From Acanthaster planci (Eukaryota; Echinodermata; Asteroidea; Valvatida; Acanthasteridae): a stretch of DNA of 13,534 nt. Positions within the stretch are counted from its first letter, which is position 1. Each line of letters opens with the position of its first letter. Below are positions 1 through 8,233 of the stretch, piece by piece. The notes under the pieces are model-generated. The model ran no database searches. It was not told where the DNA came from and saw only the letters and a list, made by a program, of their open reading frames with translations. Position numbers and translations under genes: made by a program. The stretch lies in contig NW_019091384.1 in assembly GCF_001949145.1 (NCBI RefSeq), positions 1,814,255 through 1,827,788 of the forward strand. Reading direction: 5' to 3'.

Positions 1-45
1 ATAAGGTCTATCGTTCTTTACGGATCAACTCAAAACGTAGACTAA

Positions 46-261
46 CACCCAACACTCCGAGTCGAGGGAGAATGCACGCCTTACATGTACACCCATGGCA
101 AGGGCGTCATCACTTCTGTGCACTGGCTGATCCGCATGCTACCAGGTCTTCAGCTTGAGTTTGCAACTCGGCAAACAGGTTTTGAGGAGGGACTGACCTG
201 TCGAACGCAAAACCCAATCCATCAGCGTCCGCGCGTATGCAGCGGCACACAAACTAATTAA
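46..261 (+). other. possible 3'-terminal coding piece (unrecognised)
   Basis: The frame is open from 46 to a TAA at 259-261 (71 codons; an in-frame TAA lies at 43-45), with internal ATGs at 85 and 136. The middle contains residues such as THGKGVITSVHWLIRMLPG, which read like ordinary protein rather than low-complexity translation. I do not recognise a family. About 260 bases downstream there is an AATAAA (523-528) followed by an A run (542-550), so the whole block could be the last exon and 3' UTR of a + strand gene that starts left of the window, or the end of a retrocopied transcript. Against it: no good splice acceptor is visible just upstream of 46, and a frame of this length can occur by chance. 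Confidence 0.2.
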
Positions 262-522
262 AGGCAGGGAATCGAGCCCTCTGTATCTCTCGTCCCACGG
301 GATCAGCGAGGTGTCAACCCGTCCAGAACCAATGAAAATAAATTCGGATGTAATTTCGTTCTAGCGAGGAGAGGAGGGAGCTTTACGGAAGGGGAGAGAA
401 TTTCGCCCCGGGTGTCCCAAGACAATCAGAAGGAGTGGGGATGAAAACAGCACCAAAGCCACTCAGCTCCATCGACATTTGGTCATTGTTGGCGATCGTG
501 GACTGCAGAGTGTCCCTTTGTG

Positions 523-550
523 AATAAAATTTCTTACACAGAAAAAAAAA
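523..550 (+). terminator. poly(A) signal plus A run
   Basis: AATAAA at 523-528 is followed 13 bases later by nine consecutive A (542-550). The spacing fits cleavage and polyadenylation. The genomically encoded A run also fits the tail of a retroposed copy. It would close the candidate terminal exon that begins near 46. Confidence 0.3.
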
Positions 551-894
551 GGATTTTGGCTATTTGGAATATTGGACACAATATTCTAGATTCTGGGGGT
601 CTGTGTTGACTTTTAAAGGCAGGTTTAAAATCATATTCAGCTGCGAAATCTTAAAATGGTCGAAGACTACCCACTTTTTTGGTATTATAAATGGGACGAA
701 AGTAAATGAAATGGTTTTGTCACCAAACTTTACATCATATTTTAAGCTGATTAATAAATAGTTACAAGAATGTTTCTGATTTGATTTGAAAAAAACGTAA
801 CTAGATGGAACGAAGAGATAGTCTTTTGGGGCTGTGAAAAAGACTTGGAAAGAATATTCCACAAAACGTAGTGTAATCAGTTAAAATTATAATT

Positions 895-980
895 CACATG
901 TCGGCCTTGGTGGGATTTCGAGCCCCTCACAATGGTGGAAAGCGAGAAAAATACCACAGCGCTGACCTGACTCCCCTTGA
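895..980 (-). repeat. degenerate tRNA-derived SINE (short copy)
   Basis: On the minus strand there is an A-box-like element (complement of 954-964, 9 of 11 positions by eye) and, about 40 bases further, a B-box-like element (complement of 913-924) with one inserted base. Between them a TTTCTCGCTTTCCACCA-type stretch closely matches the same position in the better preserved SINE at 1977-2042. The two are therefore copies of one family. It is non-coding; a minus-strand open frame that overlaps it (887-1129) is treated as incidental. Confidence 0.5.
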
Positions 981-1339
981 ATGTTCGTGCTGGCCAGAGC
1001 TCCAACAAGAAAACAAAACGGAAAGTTAAAGTTAGCGATAGAACTTCTGTGAAAAAAAAACTTGGTCACCTTTTTAATAATAGCCCCAGGCTTGTAGCTG
1101 TTATTCGTGCACAGTACGATATCACCCACACTTGATTGGAGACGTCTTTTTTATGCGACTTGGCGTTTCACATACCCTCCTAAAATCCATCACTCGCAGA
1201 TAATAATCTTCAGACAAAAGCAGTGATAATCCGCAACACTGGAATTGTCACGGGGTATAAAAATTTACGGAGCGTGGCCTCCGCCTGGGGAGCCATGTTA
1301 TAAATCAATCAATTTTTTCGTCTGTTAGTTGTAGGTCAC

Positions 1340-1600
1340 TGTCATGATTAAAAATGGCTTCCTCGCTCCAGTGGTGCGTGCGCATGCGTGCCTACTCATT
1401 CAAATTGCCCCGTTGTCGCGCGTAGTAAGGTTAGCGCGTCAAATCTGCATGTACTGGGTTCCCCATGAGTAGTTTTTCAGTAAACACGGTACGAGTACAT
1501 CTTGTGGAATCGGTTTTCAACCTCTGCATAAGAACACCTGGCAACTAAAGAACATAGGTTGGGCCAGAGTAAAAACAACTTGACATTTGACGTCATCATC
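1340..1600. promoter_or_regulatory. CpG-richer stretch with NRF1-like and CRE motifs
   Basis: TGCGCATGCGTG at 1379-1390 closely resembles the palindromic NRF1 site. TGACGTCA at 1588-1595 is an exact CREB/ATF palindrome. Between them are several CpGs (CGCGCGTAG, AGCGCGTC). Such motif pairs are common in metazoan TATA-less promoters, but no first exon can be assigned on either strand here, so a promoter role is inference only. Confidence 0.25.
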
Positions 1601-1769
1601 ACGTCGTGCGGTTTTTTCAGGCACCAACCATATGAACACAATTCTTAACAATGAAATCAACAACTTCGTATGAGTTTGGAAGTTTATTATTCTCAATTAT
1701 CTCTGCATGCTACAGTTGCTTTGTTGAGAAAATTATGAATTTATAAAGTTTAAGTTTCGAGCAAGAAAC

Positions 1770-2042
1770 CATTTTCGTTGTTGTTTGGTTTGGTTTTAAA
1801 GGCGCTTTTAGCCACTCAGGCTATTCGTTTATTCATAACCTTTAATAATCAGGATCACATTATAGAGTTAGGAAGAAGGTCCAGTTTTAGAGGCAGGAGG
1901 AAACCAGAATACCCGGAGAAAACCTGTGAGAGTGAGTATGAACTGGAAACCAAATGCACTTGGAGCCTGGGCCAAACCAGGACTCGAACCCAGGCCTCAT
2001 TGGTGCAAAGCGAGGAAAGAACCGCTACGCTAACCCACTCCC
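1770..2042 (-). repeat. tRNA-derived SINE, well preserved
   Basis: Read on the minus strand, TAGCGTAGCGG (complement of 2022-2032) is a full match to the Pol III A box TRGYNNARNGG. GGTTCGAGTCC (complement of 1980-1990) is a full match to the B box GGTTCGANTCC. The box starts are 42 bases apart, as in tRNAs, which puts the tRNA-like head near 2040. The body continues to lower coordinates through a segment (about 1880-1925) that I recall as wording common in coral repeats. It ends in an A/C-rich tail (complement of about 1770-1800, AAAACCAAACC-like). The + strand frame 1778-2095 and the minus-strand frame 1855-2058 are translations of this repeat, not genes. Confidence 0.75.
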
Positions 2043-2099
2043 CCATTTTCCCCGACATGGGTAGTAAAAAGTATAAGCTTTCATTACTCTGTTAGACAA

Positions 2100-3640
2100 T
2101 CTAAAGTCATTGAGAAACCGAAAAGCAAAATGATGCAGTGATTAGCCTAGTTGCTAAGATGACACCCATCAATTCTGTCATTTCATTGGATACACTATCA
2201 GCATGTTGCTTATCTTAAGTCGCCAAAGTGACATAGTAAGAATTGGGCTTTGTGAAATATGCACACTGTGTGAAATAATATTTGTCGACACTGATCAGGT
2301 CTTCACCGATATCGCCACCTGTGGCAGTTCATCCACCTCATGTTCTGTGCATTCATTTTACACTGAAATTCCCTAGCCGGGCAGTAAAGGTGTTAGTCTT
2401 TTGGAAACATTTGACTCCCATCTTAAGCCCAGCATGCCCTAAATTCCATTAAAACAATGGTCATGAAAAATTAATCAGTTAAACCACAGGCCACTTCCTG
2501 TGGCATGATAGAGCTCATGTTGAGTTCCACATGGCTCATCCAGGGACAGGCATAAGACACACATACATCTTAAAAGCCACTAGTCCTCAGGGAAGTCGCA
2601 TGCCAAATTTGATGCTTTTATCCGCCGTGTAACCGGTAATTTCACTAAGCCACCTGACTAGCAAGAGTAGACAGCGAAATTGTAAAGTCAAATTAGTGTC
2701 CCAGATTCATATAGGACATCAGCGGACTTGTGTTGGCCTACATAGACAAAGAAGGAGTTTGTTCAGTACCACAGTGTTTGCATTCTAACCAAAGACCGAA
2801 AACGTGTCAAGGACTCTGACTACAAGAATTCCAGAGGTCGTGGATTCCAGTCACTCTACAGGCTATCATTAATACAGTTTGAGCGTTACAGATCAATAGA
2901 CGCACAAGTTTTCGATTAGCTAAGATCATTTGACAATATTGTCTAATTTACACGCCAGCACGCAGCGTACCATATCTTATCTTAGTTGCGGTATAAATAT
3001 ACCCAAACGTCACAATTCTCGATCATACACACCTCATCTATATTTAGATAAGCAGCGCTGGTTAAACGTCATGACATGGGTGTTCAGGCGTTGCAATTCC
3101 TTGAAAATATCGCATCCTTCTCTGCAATGTTTTACTTAAAAGGGAAGGTATTTCCGGTAGAAAAAAATAGTGTTAAGAATGCAACAAGAAAGGTAACATT
3201 CTTGCAAAAAATGTGTTTCCAGAAGAGCCATTTTGGTTGTTTTTCTTCAATCTACTTTTACAATCATTTGCAAAACAGGTGTCAGCATTAGGAAAAAACG
3301 ATCAATTTTTTCAGCGCAGCAAAACAGTTCTTGTCATTTCTTAAGTGTGTGACATAGGATCAGTAATTGGATACGGTATGCATTCTAATGAAAATAAAAT
3401 TGTTTCTTTGTTGTGCAGGCATTTTTTTTAAACTTAATTCATCGGCTGTTCTTTCTCTTATCTACCTACACTATTGCCAAACAACTTGCAATAATTTGAT
3501 ACATATTATGAGGCAAAAAGTACACATAGTCCGCGTGAGCCAATTTTCCTTTGTCGCTTCTAATTTGTAAGGCTGCTAATTTCCTCCTAAATTTGAAGTG
3601 CTTGAGTGATTATTATCACAACGCTAATTAGCCCTGCCGG
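2100..3640. other. no gene seen; intergenic or intronic
   Basis: Only short frames occur here (for example 2930-3139 and 3076-3291 on +), with AT-rich content and no convincing splice framework. One small hairpin is visible: CCACAGG/CCTGTGG at 2484-2503 with a 6-base loop. A weak B-box-like string near 2843-2855 may be the remains of another SINE, but no A box pairs with it. Confidence 0.4.
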
Positions 3641-3952
3641 TTTGTCAACCCGTAATTGGGCGGTAGAGGTTCGTGCGCAGTAGCGCAACCCACGTGTAGG
3701 TGGCGCGTGTAGGCATATCTTGCAGAGAAAAGCGCATTCATTGGACCGTTTCAACGCGCTAACCCCTCTCGTACGTTAGCGGTGTGGGATCGTTGGCGGT
3801 TAATGTGGGTTGTGCTCCCCCCGCGCGTTACTCTCGCGTTCTTGGCAATTCTTGTAAGGGTAAGTGCGTCCGTGGAGAGAGACCATACCCAGCGGGATTT
3901 TGAGGAGGAAGAATAGGGGAAATCGTGACTTGCCTGACCGGATACGGAGAGA

Positions 3953-3971
3953 ATATAAAGGAGTGACGTCC
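3953..3971 (+). promoter_or_regulatory. TATA box and CRE-like site of the secreted-peptide gene
   Basis: ATATAAAG at 3953-3960 is a good TATA box, followed directly by TGACGTCC at 3964-3971, one base from the CRE palindrome. A start site about 30 bases downstream would fall near 3985, giving a short leader exon that ends at the strong donor at 4030/4031. Further upstream (3640-3830) the DNA is rich in CpG and contains CACGTG (an E-box) near 3691. A TATA promoter fits a cell-type-specific, strongly expressed secretory gene; that last point is inference. Confidence 0.45.
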
Positions 3972-3984
3972 CACCAGTTGACAA

Positions 3985-4030
3985 GAGTCACTTTTGTAAC
4001 GACAGCACAGTACCGAGCACTGCAATACAG
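3985..4030 (+). other. candidate non-coding first exon (5' UTR)
   Basis: The stretch downstream of the TATA box has no ATG and ends CAATACAG|GTAAGAATAA, an almost ideal splice donor at 4030/4031. The nearest good acceptor before a start codon for a secreted product is at 8030-8031, giving an intron of about 4.0 kb. A separate leader exon before the signal-peptide exon is common in cnidarian secreted-peptide genes. The exact transcription start is estimated from the TATA distance. The link to the 8053 exon is inferred from splice signals only. Confidence 0.4.
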
Positions 4031-4039
4031 GTAAGAATA

Positions 4040-4915
4040 ACGTGATGGCATCTTTTATCATTTTTCTGAAACCCATTCACTTGATAGTGTATCCATCTTA
4101 TCGAGTATCACTAAATAGGGTCTTTCAGTATAACAGACATAGATATGTTATGTTTTCTCAAAATGTTTCTCCCATGCGTTTTGAAGAGGCAAAACCGAGA
4201 GCAGAAATGTAACTGGGTTATATTTTGCAAGGGGCACTTGGGGAGGACTCGTCTTCTGAAGGGGAACACCCAATGGGTTCGGTCGCAGTTAAAACAATGA
4301 CCAAGGGGGACCATTGATATGATATTTTCCTTCTCTAATTTCTGAACGGGGGGCACAGACCTTGTGCGTGCGGTGTACCCCCATGCCACCCTTAATGACG
4401 CCACAGGTAGTTTATGTTTACAAGGAGAGCTCTCAAATTATCCACTCCTTCACGCAATATGTTCGCCATTCAATTGAACAAGGCCTCTGCGGTATTGCAG
4501 ATTAAACGTACGAATTTTAAACCCTTAAAAGTTTTTATCCGCTCATACTTTCATTTGTTTTCATAAAAGGTTTGACAATTTTTGCGAGTCCCTTTTTGCA
4601 AGTGTTTTGGAATTTACGTTCGCCCATTAGTAAAAGAAATCTAGTTTTATCATATTTAATGATTAAAATTGTGAGAGATTTATACCCTAACTTTTACAGT
4701 TTACTACACTAGCGATTCCTCGGCAAATACGCTGTTGAGGACGAAGATTAAGCTGGAACTGAAAGGTGAATGTCTCGTAAATAAAATGAAAATAGCATGC
4801 CAGAATATTTCAATGAATAGGGCATTGCAACATTGGCCAATTTGGTTGGAGACACAACAATTTAACTACATGCCAAAGTGTTAATCAGCCCGAATTTACG
4901 GGGGGGGAGCACTTG
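4040..4915. other. intron sequence, no gene seen
   Basis: This is AT-rich DNA with several short homopurine patches (GGGGGGCAC near 4350; eight G at 4900-4907). A 97-codon minus-strand frame (4111-4404) has no recognisable domain and no splice signals and is treated as chance. Confidence 0.4.
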
Positions 4916-4917
4916 TG

Positions 4918-5115
4918 TTCAGGATTAGGAGGTTTTTGTGTGTTTCGTTTTGTTTGCCCTCTTCTTTGTTTGCGTTTAGTTTTTCCCTTGCCTTTTGTAT
5001 TTAATTCTGCTTGTTTTGTTCCTTCTGGTTTTTGTATAGTATAGTTTTATTCTGATTTGTTTATTTTGCTTTTTGCTTTGTTTTATTTTTTGTATTATTG
5101 GTTTTATTTGGGGGG
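4918..5115. repeat. T/G-rich low-complexity tract
   Basis: About 200 bases are dominated by TTTTG/TTTGTT words (on the minus strand AAAAC/CAAA). A second tract with the same vocabulary, including GTTTGCCCT, lies at 6570-6655. Strand-asymmetric A/C tails of this kind are typical of retroposon 3' ends, so both may be old tails on the minus strand. The hydrophobic + strand frame starting at 5057 is a translation of this tract. Confidence 0.5.
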
Positions 5116-5138
5116 TGTCGGACTTGTTTTTCAAACAG

Positions 5139-5379
5139 TCACGCTTCTACGCCCAGACATCCACCTACAAAATCTGTTAAAGTCGTCAAACGGCAACGCA
5201 ATTCAGATATTAAAACCGCTCGGAATGAGGGATGCAAAACACGATACGGGGGGCATCAGCCCCGTAAAGTGGATTATCGAAATGATATGTCTTTACTGAA
5301 CAAGCGATTGGAAAGAATTGCACTGCTAAGATCATTTCCGCGCTCACCGCTTAATTGGTTAAGGATATCAAATGATTAG
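5139..5379 (+). other. possible coding exon, basic, unrecognised
   Basis: TTGTTTTTCAAACAG at 5124-5138 resembles an acceptor after a T-rich stretch. From there about 79 codons run open to a TAG at 5377-5379. The product would be rich in Lys and Arg, with paired basic sites (KR in VVKRQRN and in LNKRLERI) and almost no cysteine. The frame 5057-5299 overlaps it in another phase and looks less protein-like because half of it is T-tract. It sits inside the proposed 4 kb intron, so it could be an alternative terminal exon, an exon of a nested gene, or chance. No ATG-containing upstream partner exon is identified. Confidence 0.2.
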
Positions 5380-6565
5380 CAATGCGATCTGCAACATCCT
5401 GGAAAAGGATTCCGACAGTGAATGTTGGTGGGGACAGTTATTTGATCGCTTCTGTTGATGTTTTCTTTGTCTCCTCCAGCCTTCTGTAATTGGCGTGTAG
5501 TGGAGATTTATAGACCTCTTTCGTTTCATTGGCAGGGCGAAAAAAAGAACGCTAAAGGATTAAAACAACTTAACAAAATCACTTTTTGTGCATGTCTAAC
5601 CCTTCTTCGATGTATGGAAACTGCTTGATTCTTTTACAAATTTGATGTACCAGGCAAGATGTGGGATGGAAGGTTACCCCCCTTAGCTGTCCAAACCCTA
5701 TACACAATCTAGACTATTGTTNTCAAAGGTGGGAAGTTCTCTTTGTCCCATATTTTGCTTCAAATGCCCAAGCTTTTCAGGACAAAGTTAGTGTGATGTA
5801 AATCCAGGAACACATTTTTCAGTTTGCAGGTTTTATGTTCAAATTTGTTAACCCCAGTTTTGTTCTTTGAAACATATCTCAGAAAAGATTGATCGCTTAT
5901 TCATGCCACATACATGAACGTAAGCAAGAATGATAACCGAGAGAAATTGAAGTTTTCGGCAGTGAAGTAAAAGATAAATCTAGCAATAGTTGTGTGCAAA
6001 TCACTGCAACATTGAGTCTCTGCGCTTCGAGCTACGTCACAGTTTTGCCATGAATATGCAAAGTCATATTACCATTAAAACCCCAAAGGCCCCAAAATTC
6101 TGGGGGAAAAATATCAAAACAATATTCGAACACGTGAATTACAAAGGAGCAATTGCAAGGATTTTAGTGAAGCATTTCTATTACGTGGTCATTTTAGTTA
6201 TAAGATTAGATTTTTTGGTCATGGTATAAAACTGCACCTGTCAACTGTTTATTCAATTGATGGTAAATTAATATTAATGAAAATGAGAGCGCTGGTTTCG
6301 CCAGAGGAAGTTATATAATTGCATGCTAGTCTTTATAGCTTCTTCATCAAAATTATCCCGACAGAGACGTTGCTAATGCTGAATCCGAATTAACACACTC
6401 AGACTGAGAGAAAATTATTCGTCTGCGGAAGTGGCTTCAACCGTGAGCTAGTAGCTTTTATTATTTCACAAGCTTTTTTGAGCCACAGTCAAAACCCGCG
6501 CACATAGCCTAAAAATTAGCATCAGGGATAAGGTACCTCTCCCCGTCAAGTTCCTTGCACTCTAG
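5380..6565. other. intron or intergenic, no gene seen; one ambiguous base
   Basis: Nothing gene-like is supported. A 79-codon frame at 5990-6229 (+) is AT-driven. Position 5722 is N, marking an unresolved base in the assembly. Confidence 0.4.
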
Positions 6566-6569
6566 CCCA

Positions 6570-6655
6570 CTTTGGTTTTGGTTTTCGTGTTGTTGTTTTT
6601 GTTTATTTCTTTGTTTGTTTGTTCCCTTTTTGTGAGTTTCTTTCTTTTGTTTGCC
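6570..6655. repeat. T/G-rich low-complexity tract
   Basis: Runs of GGTTTT, TTTGTTTG and TTTCTTT make up this stretch; the complement is (CAAA)-like. It shares words with the longer tract at 4918-5115. Confidence 0.5.
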
Positions 6656-6659
6656 CTAC

Positions 6660-7680
6660 CTCGCTGTTTAGAAACATTCCCCAACCTGCTGTCAGGGCCC
6701 TCCGAAAAAGGGAAGGCCGAATGTTTACCGTTTCACCTCTAATGTTGCATCACTGTAACTTAATACATCTTGTCTGCTTCCCCTAATAAACCAAAGAGAA
6801 ATTAGTGCATTGAGAACTCATCTCAATTTGTCTTCTGATCATCCAATGAGCAGTGGAGCGTTTGGTCCTGTGATGGAAGCTAACCCCAAGGGATTCCACT
6901 TTTATTACATGATAATCAAAAGACGAGCACGAGACGATCTGTGATGCGCGGGTTTCTGGGCCTATGAACGGGACATCTAATTTCAGATAACCAATTGATT
7001 TAGCGATGCAATTAAGACAAAATCGAGCAGCATTAAAAATGAGTTTCAGACGGGGAGCCGGCCAGCCTGACTGGGAACGTGGGTGGATGCACACTCGGCG
7101 CATATGGGGTGAATCGTACTAGGGGAAAAGTTGGCACAGTGCTGCTTTCCTCGCCTTAGTTGGTCCTGGGTCAAAACTCTCCTAGCACTCCTTCGAGTGC
7201 ATTTGCAAGTACCTACTCAACCATCTTAGTTTCTTTATGATTATCTCTGCCCCCCCCAATCGTTTCCATTATTTCTCTCTCTCGAATGGATTCTTGGATG
7301 CACTATTGTGGTTCAGTGATGATTTTTTTTTGCTTTGTATATATATTGTATTGTATATTGTTTGCTTTTGCTTTTTGATATTGATAACAATCTACAGTTT
7401 AAAGCACCGTTCTCAGAGATTCCAAACTTTGGTGCGGAAGAAACGTGTAGGGGCAATTGCCAAATCTTTCTCTTTAGACACATGCGTTATATTTCGCTAA
7501 CAAAAATGGGCGCTTCTAAAAATTGAAAACATAGACGACAACATTTTACTCTGAAAACAATTCTTGTAAAAAGAGCATTTAAAAACGATGAGTAGGCCTA
7601 TAGCTGGTTTACGGTCCAACGCAATTTATTTTAACCTCCTTGAAAGTTTGATACATCTGAATTTTGTTAATTCTTTTTTT
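6660..7680. other. no gene seen
   Basis: A locally GC-richer patch (7040-7200) contains a GCACTC/GAGTGC hairpin at 7185-7200. The 106-codon minus-strand frame (6783-7103) and the hydrophobic + strand frame (7237-7500) have no recognisable domain; the second owes its apparent membrane segment to T-rich DNA at 7321-7390. Confidence 0.4.
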
Positions 7681-7690
7681 TTTAATCTTT

Positions 7691-7950
7691 CTTCAGACTA
7701 AGGCGGACGCAAATATAAATAATGATCATGTACCCACATTAAAACCTAAATTTGAAGTTGAAAAAAAGAATACTAAATGTCTATTTAATATTAAGATATA
7801 AATGTAATTGACTGAAACGAAACTCTCTTCAGACTAGGGAAGATCTAAACACAAATATCGATCAGGAACCCACGGTAAAACCTGCATTTCAAGTTGAGCA
7901 ATTAACTATCAAACGACTATTCATTATTTGCAAATAATTGACTAAAACAA
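7691..7950 (+). repeat. diverged tandem duplication, possibly a duplicated exon
   Basis: Unit A (7691-7820) and unit B (7827-7950) are direct copies with a period of 136 bases at the left end. Both begin CTTCAGACTA and end ATTGACTRAAACRA. In each unit the CTTCAG looks like a splice acceptor and is followed by exactly 34 open codons and TAA (A: 7697-7798, stop 7799-7801; B: 7833-7934, stop 7935-7937). The two translations align without gaps with 16 identical residues of 34, including shared P-T-x-K-P-x-F-x-V-E. This supports a duplicated terminal exon. Against it, most nucleotide differences change the amino acid, and no upstream partner exon with a start codon is seen. It lies immediately upstream of the signal-peptide exon. 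Confidence 0.5.
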
Positions 7951-8031
7951 GGCGGGAACATTACCCGCAGTTACATCACCAGAGTGACACATTCAAAGTG
8001 ATATTTTGCTTTTCTGTTCGTACATTTTCAG

Positions 8032-8052
8032 AAAGTAACCATAATTGGCAAA
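8032..8052 (+). other. 5' UTR segment between acceptor and start codon
   Basis: TTTTCTGTTCGTACATTTTCAG ends at 8031 and is a good acceptor with a long pyrimidine tract. The next 21 bases lead to ATGG with A at -3 and G at +4, a favourable start context. This supports a spliced leader upstream, most simply the exon ending at 4030. Confidence 0.45.
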
Positions 8053-8233
8053 ATGGCGTCCAGATCACTCGTCATACTACTCGCCGTGGCCATGGTATTC
8101 TCGTTAGCAACCGCCTTCTACGATCCCCAGCTTGAGGACGACTTAGACTTTGAAGCTCTTGAGCGCGAGGTTGAAAAACGGGACGACGAGATGAGTGAGG
8201 ACCTCTTGCAGATGGACAAAAGATCGTACCCGA
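8053..8233 (+). CDS. exon: signal peptide and propeptide
   Basis: Residues 1-21 form a signal peptide: a short n-region with Arg4, a hydrophobic core (residues 6-18) and A-T-A before the predicted cleavage, satisfying the -3/-1 rule. Residues 22-43 are an acidic propeptide ending in Lys-Arg (42-43). A second acidic block (44-55) ends in another Lys-Arg (56-57), a typical furin-type site, so the mature peptide would begin at residue 58. The exon ends at the donor CCGA|GTAAGTGAG (GT at 8234-8235). Unspliced, the frame stops at 8239-8241. Donor phase is 1 (60 codons plus one base). The start ATG is the first in the exon and has a good context. Confidence 0.7.

Noticed and set aside
268-278. B-box-like GGCTCGATTCC on the minus strand
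   Set aside because: One mismatch to consensus and no A box at the expected distance, so not called as a third SINE.
2843-2860. GGTCGTGGATTCCAGTC, resembling a tRNA-SINE B box on +
   Set aside because: An interrupted B box and no upstream A box.
3751-4076. Three overlapping minus-strand open frames
   Set aside because: They are open in several phases at once over a stop-poor, GC-richer stretch that overlaps the TATA box and leader exon. No domain is recognised.
4111-4404. 97-codon minus-strand frame
   Set aside because: No recognisable motif, no flanking splice signals, and composition like the surrounding DNA.
5722-5722. Single N
   Set aside because: An unresolved assembly base, not biology. 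No frame crossing it is called.
6783-7103. 106-codon minus-strand frame
   Set aside because: No domain recognised and no support from splice or poly(A) signals.
7237-7500. Hydrophobic + strand frame resembling a membrane protein
   Set aside because: The hydrophobic residues come from T-rich low-complexity DNA at 7321-7390.
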